From: CAZACZ01 sp964483695
GTDB taxonomy: Bacteria; Deinococcota; Deinococci; Deinococcales; Trueperaceae
Length of the DNA: 64,000 nucleotides
Reading direction: 5' to 3'
NCBI GenBank assembly: GCA_964483695.1
Contig: CAZACZ010000002.1
Span: 62,001 to 126,000, forward strand
This document shows, piece after piece, positions 59,005 through 64,000 of the stretch. Under the pieces are notes generated by a model. The model searched no databases. It saw nothing but the letters and a program-made list of their open reading frames with translations, and was not told where the DNA came from. A program made the position numbers and the translations under genes. Each line of letters begins with the position of its first letter. Position 1 is the first letter of the stretch.

Positions 59005-61746
59005 GTGTCCCACGACCTCGAGTTCATCAACGACCTGCGCGCGAAGTACCTGCGCTTCTTCGAATCGAAACGGCACCTGGTCTACGGCTCGGCGTCGCTC
59101 AAGTCCGACGACCCCACCCTGATGTTCACCAGCGCCGGCATGGTGCAGTTCAAGCCGTACTTCCTCGGCGCCACCCCGAAGTTCGCCGGCGTGGACGGCA
59201 CCTGGCACCGCGTCACCACCGCCCAGAAGTGCCTGCGCATCAACGACATCGAGAACGTGGGACGCACCCTTCGGCACCACTCGTTCTTCGAGATGCTCGG
59301 CAACTTCTCGTTCGGCGACTACTTCAAGCAGGAAGCCGCCGCCTGGGCCTGGGAGTTCGCGACGTCACCCGAGTGGCTCGGACTCGATCCCGACCGTCTC
59401 TACGTCACCATCTACCAGGACGACGACGAGGCGTTCCGGGTATGGACCGAGCAGGTGGGCGTGCCCGCAGAGCGCATCTCGCGCTGGGGCGAGGACGAGA
59501 ACTTCTGGCCCGCCAACGCCGTCACCGAGGGCCCGAACGGCCCATGCGGACCGTGCTCCGAGATCTTCTACGACCGTGGGCCGGCCTTCGGCACGGACGA
59601 CGAGGACGGGCCGAACACCGGCTCCGGCGACCGCTACATCGAGTTCTGGAACCTGGTGTTCACCCAGTTCGACCGCCGCGACGGGGGGCTGCTCGAGCCG
59701 CTGCCGCAGCAGAACATCGACACCGGCCTCGGGTTCGAGCGTCTGGTGGCGTTGATGACCGGCGCGCCCGACGCCTACGGGACGGCGCTGTTCCAGCCCA
59801 CCATCCGGCGCGTCGCGGAGCTGTCGGGCGTGCCGTACGAAGGGCCGGCCAGCGTGTCGCACCGCGTCATCGCAGATCACCTGCGCGCCGTCACCTTCGC
59901 CATCACCGACGGCGTCCTGCCGGCCAACGACGGCGCCGGCTACGTGGTGAAGATGCTCGCGCGGCGCGCCTCGCGGCACGCCTGGTTGCTGGGCCTGCGC
60001 GAACCGGTGCTCCACGCCATGGTCGACACCGTGCTGGCCTCGATGGGCAGCGCCTACCCCGAAGTGGTCGACGGCGCCGAGCGGGTGCAGGGCATCCTGC
60101 GCACCGAGGAGGAGCAGTTCCTGCGCACGCTCGAAGGCGGTATCCAGCGTGTCGGCGCACTCCTCGACGAACTCGACGGCGACGTCCTCGACGGCGCCGT
60201 GGCGTTCGACCTGTGGCAGACGTACGGCTTCCCGCTCGACCTGACCCAGGAGATGGCAGGCGAGCGCGGCGTCAGCGTCGACCGCGCCGGCTACGAAGCC
60301 GCGCGCGAGCATGCGCGCGCCGTCTCGCGCGGCGAGCCGACCGGCAAGGCGTTGTTCCAGGCGGCGTCCGACGCCTTCGGCCGCATCGCCGAGCGGGCGG
60401 GCGACACCTCCTTCGTCGGCTACGCCACCCTCGAGGCCGAGGCCACCGTCGTCGGCATCGTGCGCGAAGGGGACGCCGGCGAGGAAGGCAGCGAGGTCGA
60501 CGGGCTTGCAGAAGGCGAAGCCGGCACCGTGGTGCTCGACGCCACGCCCTTCTACGCCGAGGGCGGCGGGCAAGTCGGCGACGCAGGCAAACTCGAGTGG
60601 AACGGCGGCGCCGCCGTCGTGACCGGCACGCGGCGCTCGCGTCAAGGCCTGATCCTGCACCAGGTGCGCGTCGTGCGCGGCCGGTTGCATGCCGCTCAGC
60701 GGGTCGGCGCGCGCGTCGACCCGGCACGCCGCGAGACCGAGAAGCACCACAGCGCCACGCACCTGCTGCACGCGGCGCTGCGCAGCGTGCTGGGCAAGCA
60801 CGTGGCCCAGGCGGGTTCGTTGGTGGCCCCCGACCGACTGCGCTTCGACTTCACCCACGGCCAGGCGATGACCGACGACGAGCGCCAGCGGGTCGAGACG
60901 CTGGTCAACCGCTGGGTGCAGGCCGACCTGGCGGTCGGCTGGCGCGTGGTGCCGATCGCCGAAGCGCGCGCCGCCGGAGCGATGATGCTGTTCGGCGAGA
61001 AGTACGGCGCCGAGGTGCGGATGGTGACGATGGCGGGCGAGGCTGCCGGCGCGCCCAAGGCCGCACCGCACGCCGGCGCGCGCGAAGGCGGGGCCGGCGC
61101 GGTGTCGGTGGAGCTCTGCGGCGGGACGCACGTCGATCGCACCGGGCGCATCGGCCCGTTCCTGATCACCAGCGAGGAAGCCGCCTCGGCCGGCGTGCGC
61201 CGCATCGAGGCGCGGGTCGGGGAGGCGGCGCTGGCACACGTCCACGAGCTCCGCTCCGGCCAGCAGCGCCTCGCCGCCCTGGTCGGCGGCACGCCGGCGC
61301 AGCTCGAGGAGCGCGTGACGCGGCTGGCGACCGAGGCCAAGGAGGCCACCCGCGAGGTGGCGCGCCTGCGCGACAAGCTGGCCGCCGCCCAGACGTCGCG
61401 GGCCGGCGCAGGCGCGGCGGTGCACGAGGCAGGCGGCGTGCGCTACGCCACCGCGGCGCTCGAGGGTCTCGACGCCACGGCGCTCCGCAACGCCGCAGAC
61501 GCGTTGCTCGCGAGCAGCGGCGCCGATGTGGTGGTGGTGGGTAGCGGCACGACCCTAGTGGCCAAAGCGGGCGACGCGGCGCGCGCCAAGGGCGTGCACG
61601 CGGGCAACCTCGCGCGCGCCGTCGCGCAGCGTGCCGGCGGCGGCGGAGGGGGCCGGCCCGATATGGCGCAGGCCGGGATCAAGGACGCCGCGCGCTTGTC
61701 GGCCGCGCTCGACGCCGTCGGCGACGTCCTCGCCTCGCCCGGTTGA
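59005..61746 (+). CDS. alaS: alanyl-tRNA synthetase
   Basis: A 913-residue class II synthetase charging tRNA-Ala. It has the catalytic core (about 1-400; DPTLMFTSAGMVQFKPYFLG and GGLLEPLPQQNIDTGLGFERL), a tRNA-recognition domain, and an editing domain with the zinc/editing motifs H582-SAT-H586 and C705-GGT-H709. The C-terminal coiled coil and DHHA1 domain (about 770-913) contain GGGRPDMAQAG in the form GGGGGGRPDMAQAGIK. GTG start at 59005 after GGGAGGA. Normal family length. The downstream genes for a HAD phosphatase, RuvX and MltG follow in the same direction with overlaps, an arrangement also common elsewhere. Confidence 0.97.
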   Translation: MSHDLEFINDLRAKYLRFFESKRHLVYGSASLKSDDPTLMFTSAGMVQFKPYFLGATPKFAGVDGTWHRVTTAQKCLRINDIENVGRTLRHHSFFEMLGNFSFGDYFKQEAAAWAWEFATSPEWLGLDPDRLYVTIYQDDDEAFRVWTEQVGVPAERISRWGEDENFWPANAVTEGPNGPCGPCSEIFYDRGPAFGTDDEDGPNTGSGDRYIEFWNLVFTQFDRRDGGLLEPLPQQNIDTGLGFERLVALMTGAPDAYGTALFQPTIRRVAELSGVPYEGPASVSHRVIADHLRAVTFAITDGVLPANDGAGYVVKMLARRASRHAWLLGLREPVLHAMVDTVLASMGSAYPEVVDGAERVQGILRTEEEQFLRTLEGGIQRVGALLDELDGDVLDGAVAFDLWQTYGFPLDLTQEMAGERGVSVDRAGYEAAREHARAVSRGEPTGKALFQAASDAFGRIAERAGDTSFVGYATLEAEATVVGIVREGDAGEEGSEVDGLAEGEAGTVVLDATPFYAEGGGQVGDAGKLEWNGGAAVVTGTRRSRQGLILHQVRVVRGRLHAAQRVGARVDPARRETEKHHSATHLLHAALRSVLGKHVAQAGSLVAPDRLRFDFTHGQAMTDDERQRVETLVNRWVQADLAVGWRVVPIAEARAAGAMMLFGEKYGAEVRMVTMAGEAAGAPKAAPHAGAREGGAGAVSVELCGGTHVDRTGRIGPFLITSEEAASAGVRRIEARVGEAALAHVHELRSGQQRLAALVGGTPAQLEERVTRLATEAKEATREVARLRDKLAAAQTSRAGAGAAVHEAGGVRYATAALEGLDATALRNAADALLASSGADVVVVGSGTTLVAKAGDAARAKGVHAGNLARAVAQRAGGGGGGRPDMAQAGIKDAARLSAALDAVGDVLASPG

Positions 61747-61756
61747 CGGAGCCACC

Positions 61757-62623
61757 CTGACCGACCACCGACCTTCCGCGACGCGCGCCACCCCGGCCTT
61801 CGAGGGGGGTCGCCCCCGGGCGATCGCCCTCGACCTCGACGGCACCCTGCTGACGAGCGAGAAGCGCATCACCCCCCGGGCCCGGCGCGCCATCGCCGCG
61901 CTGGCCGAGGCCGGGGTGCACGTCGTGATCGCCACCGGTCGGCCGCCGCGCAGCGCGCTGCCGTTCGTGCGCGAGTTGGGCATCCGCTCCCCCACGATCG
62001 TCTTCCACGGCGCCGCCATCGTGGACGGAAGCGTTGCGGGCATGCGCGTGCTGCACACGCTCGAGCCGGCGGTGCTGGAAGCCGCCGCGGCGCGCCTGCG
62101 CGAACGCGTGCCGGACGCGGTGCTGGCGCTCGAGACAGCGACCGGCTGGTACGTAGACCGGCGCAGCGCCGCCGCCGGCGGCAGCGGCCTGCGGTTGGAC
62201 GCGGCCGAGCCTACCGCCGTCGGCCCGATCGAGCGGCACCTGGGCGCCGGCGGCATCAAGCTGCTGGCGCGCCACCCCACCTGGAGCGCGGAACGGATGG
62301 CGACCGCCGTCGCCGACCTCGCCGTCGGCGTCACCTGGAGCGACCCGCACCTGCTGGAGCTGCTGCACCCGGCGGTCGACAAGCGCCACGCCTTGGCCGC
62401 CTGGTGCGCCGGCATCGGCGTCGCCGCTTCGCACGTGGCCGCCTTCGGCGACCAGCACAACGACCGCGGGATGCTCGCCTGGGCCGGGCTGGGGGTGGCG
62501 ATGGCGAACGCCGACCCGCGCGCCATGGCGGTCGCCGACCTGGTCACCGCCAGCAACGACGAGGACGGCGTGGCCCAGGTGCTGGAGCGATGGCTGCCCG
62601 ACGCTGGAGCGACCGATGGCTGA
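61757..62623 (+). CDS. HAD-superfamily Cof-type phosphatase, probable CTG start
   Basis: A 288-residue HAD IIB (Cof-like) phosphatase: motif I IALDLDGTLLTS, motif II VVIATGRPP, motif III Lys in KLLARHP, motif IV AFGDQHNDRGML. Between the alaS stop and motif I there is no in-frame ATG, GTG or TTG; a CTG at 61757, six nt after GGAG, is the best candidate. The alternative GTG at 61631 would extend 116 nt into alaS. It overlaps ruvX by 8 nt. Likely acts on sugar phosphates or cofactor phosphates. Confidence 0.82.
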   Translation: MTDHRPSATRATPAFEGGRPRAIALDLDGTLLTSEKRITPRARRAIAALAEAGVHVVIATGRPPRSALPFVRELGIRSPTIVFHGAAIVDGSVAGMRVLHTLEPAVLEAAAARLRERVPDAVLALETATGWYVDRRSAAAGGSGLRLDAAEPTAVGPIERHLGAGGIKLLARHPTWSAERMATAVADLAVGVTWSDPHLLELLHPAVDKRHALAAWCAGIGVAASHVAAFGDQHNDRGMLAWAGLGVAMANADPRAMAVADLVTASNDEDGVAQVLERWLPDAGATDG

Positions 62624-63083
62624 TCCGCACCGGCCGCCGCGCTCCGGACCGCCCGCCGGCGCGGCCGTCCTCGGCCTCGACGTGGGCGACGCCCGCATCG
62701 GCGTCGCGGTGGGCGCGGTCGGATCGCGGCTGGCGTTCGGGCGCGGCGCCATCGAGCGCAAGGGCACGCGCGCCGACGTCGCCGCGGTGCTGGCCGTAGC
62801 CGAGGGCGAGGGCACGCGCACCATCGTGGTGGGGCTGCCGCTGCGCCTCGACGGCAACGACTCGCCGCAGACCGCGCGCGTGCGGGCGTTCGCGCGTGCG
62901 CTGGAGGCGGAAGGCGCCACGGTGCTGCTGGAAGACGAGCGCCTCACCACCCGCATCGCCGAGCGTCAGGTCGGTGGCGGGCCGCTCCCCCGCGGACGGC
63001 GTCAGCAGAAGGGGCGGCTCGACGAGGCCGCCGCCGTTCTCATCCTCGAGTCGTTCCTGCTCCGCACCATGGAGGGGTCGTGA
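62616..63083 (+). CDS. ruvX: RuvX/YqgF Holliday-junction resolvase-like protein
   Basis: A 155-residue RNase H-fold nuclease family protein: LGLDVGDARIGVAVG near the N-terminus holds the first catalytic Asp, VVGLPLRLDGNDSPQT is the central motif, and the DERLTT and KGRLDEAAA (third acidic position, D) segments complete the active site. Homologues act in pre-16S rRNA 5' end maturation and have been linked to recombination. Overlaps the HAD gene by 8 nt and mltG by a GTGA. Confidence 0.93.
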   Translation: MADPHRPPRSGPPAGAAVLGLDVGDARIGVAVGAVGSRLAFGRGAIERKGTRADVAAVLAVAEGEGTRTIVVGLPLRLDGNDSPQTARVRAFARALEAEGATVLLEDERLTTRIAERQVGGGPLPRGRRQQKGRLDEAAAVLILESFLLRTMEGS

Positions 63084-64000
63084 CCGACCCCGAAGAGCGC
63101 CCACGTCGACGCGGCCGCGGTCTGGCGCTGACGGCCCTCGCGCTCGTGCTGACCGCTGCCGCCGCCGCCCTCGCCGCCGTCTGGTCGCTCTCGCCCGCCA
63201 GCGCGGACACGACCCCCCGCGAGTTCGAGGTCCTGCCCGGATGGGGCGGGGTGCGCGTCGCCGCGGCGCTGGAGGACGCCGGCATCGTGCGGTTCGCCTT
63301 GGCGTTCGAAGCGTACGTGCGCTGGCAGGGCCTCGACCGCTCGATCGGCGAGGGCCTCTACGACCTCTCGCCCAGCATGAGCGTGCCCGACGTCGCGGCG
63401 GCGTTGGTGGCCGGCGGCCGTCCGCGCACGGTGCGCATCGTGGTGCCAGAAGGCTGGCGCGCCGCCGACGTCGCTGCCCGGCTGGCAGCCAACGGCCTCG
63501 GCGACGAGACCGAGATCCTCGGTCGGATCGCGCACCCTGGCGACATCGCACCGCCGTACCTGCCCGAAGGCGCCGGCCTGGAGGGGTACCTCTTCCCGGC
63601 CAGCTACGACGTCCCGGTCCGGTCCAGCGTCGACGACGCGCTCGGCGTGATGGTGGCCCGCTTCGAGGCGGAGATCGACGGGGACGTGGCCGAGGCGCTG
63701 CTGGCGCGCGACCTGACGGTGCACCAGTGGGTGACGCTGGCGTCGATGGTGCAGGCGGAGGCGGCGACGCACGACGAGATGGGCATCATCGCCGGCGTGT
63801 TCGTGAACCGCCTGGAGGTCGGCATGCCGCTGCAGTCGGACCCGACCGTGGCCTACGGGCTGGGCAAGGCGCTTCCCGAGCTCGACGCGCTGGCGGGCGA
63901 CCTGCGGCTGGACACGCCGTACAACACGTACACACGCGGCGGCCTGCCGCCCGGACCGATCGGCAACCCCGGCACCGACGCGCTGCGGGCGGTGCTCGAA
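63080..64000 (+). CDS. mltG: endolytic murein transglycosylase MltG, 3' end outside window
   Basis: The first 307 codons of MltG/YceG, an inner-membrane lytic transglycosylase that terminates nascent glycan strands. A single N-terminal transmembrane helix (about 14-35) is followed by a LysM-like region (FEVLPGWGGVRVAAALEDAGIV) and the YceG domain: LEGYLFPASYDVP, the catalytic Glu in LASMVQAEAATHDEM, FVNRLEVGMPLQSDPTVAYGLG and PYNTYTRGGLPPGPIGNPG. GTG start at 63080 overlaps the ruvX stop. Open at the right edge. Confidence 0.95.
   Translation, partial: MTDPEERPRRRGRGLALTALALVLTAAAAALAAVWSLSPASADTTPREFEVLPGWGGVRVAAALEDAGIVRFALAFEAYVRWQGLDRSIGEGLYDLSPSMSVPDVAAALVAGGRPRTVRIVVPEGWRAADVAARLAANGLGDETEILGRIAHPGDIAPPYLPEGAGLEGYLFPASYDVPVRSSVDDALGVMVARFEAEIDGDVAEALLARDLTVHQWVTLASMVQAEAATHDEMGIIAGVFVNRLEVGMPLQSDPTVAYGLGKALPELDALAGDLRLDTPYNTYTRGGLPPGPIGNPGTDALRAVLE

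Noticed and set aside
59365..61425. A long minus-strand open frame (686 codons) opposite alaS
   Set aside because: Antisense shadow; no motif, and alaS is certain.

Overview
The window looks like a scaffold from a high-GC (roughly 70% by eye) bacterium of the Deinococcota, most likely a Truepera-like lineage. The ferredoxin is close to the 7Fe ferredoxin of Thermus as I remember it, cell-envelope genes coexist with TolC-type proteins, and translational coupling by 4-nt ATGA/GTGA overlaps is pervasive. A run of exactly 100 N at 9058-9157 marks a scaffold gap, so this is probably a draft or metagenome assembly. No mobile element, CRISPR array, tRNA or rRNA was seen.

Layout. 0.1-7 kb: an exported transglutaminase-fold protein, a SulP transporter, an OmpR-type response regulator and kinase, and a divergent helical periplasmic protein. 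7-11.6 kb: a NarL/NarX-type two-component pair, three universal stress proteins and a flavodoxin-like protein, interrupted by the gap. 11.6-20 kb: a membrane protein, phosphoglucomutase, K+-independent H+-pyrophosphatase, a candidate structured RNA, a sigma-70 factor, 7Fe ferredoxin and a baeRF-like protein. 20-26 kb: a MacAB-type export operon with two TolC-like genes, one of which appears to lack the barrel strands. 26-28 kb: two unknown envelope proteins.

28-38 kb is a ten-gene operon led by a TetR regulator with a clear promoter and dyad operator. It encodes a KASIII-like enzyme, an acyl-CoA ligase, two alpha/beta hydrolases and a complete branched-chain-type (Liv) ABC importer. This looks like an uptake and CoA-activation pathway for an unidentified carboxylic acid. 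A metalloprotease-like PKD lipoprotein follows. 39.5-45.2 kb is an operon deoC - ALDH16 - kbl - tdh on the minus strand. Both DeoC and the aldehyde dehydrogenase are of the subtypes best known from animals (DERA and ALDH16A1). The order suggests that acetaldehyde released by DeoC is oxidised by ALDH16, beside threonine-to-glycine/acetyl-CoA conversion.

45.6-53.7 kb carries a D-cysteine desulfhydrase and an Asp/Glu-type racemase, then an Lrp/AsnC regulator whose promoter is flanked by two 15-bp palindromes 31 bp apart, a peptide/nickel-type ABC importer without its ATPases, and a membrane-embedded spermidine-synthase-fold protein. 53.8-57.7 kb is a phosphonate/phosphite-type ABC importer (PhnD-C-E-E) plus an orphan. 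57.7-64 kb: an MFS transporter, then alaS, a HAD phosphatase (probably CTG start), ruvX and mltG, which runs off the end.

The best candidates for something new are the deoC/ALDH16/kbl/tdh operon, the TetR-KASIII-ligase-hydrolase-Liv operon, the apparently barrel-less TolC homologue, the twin-palindrome Lrp promoter and the structured intergenic RNA candidate.
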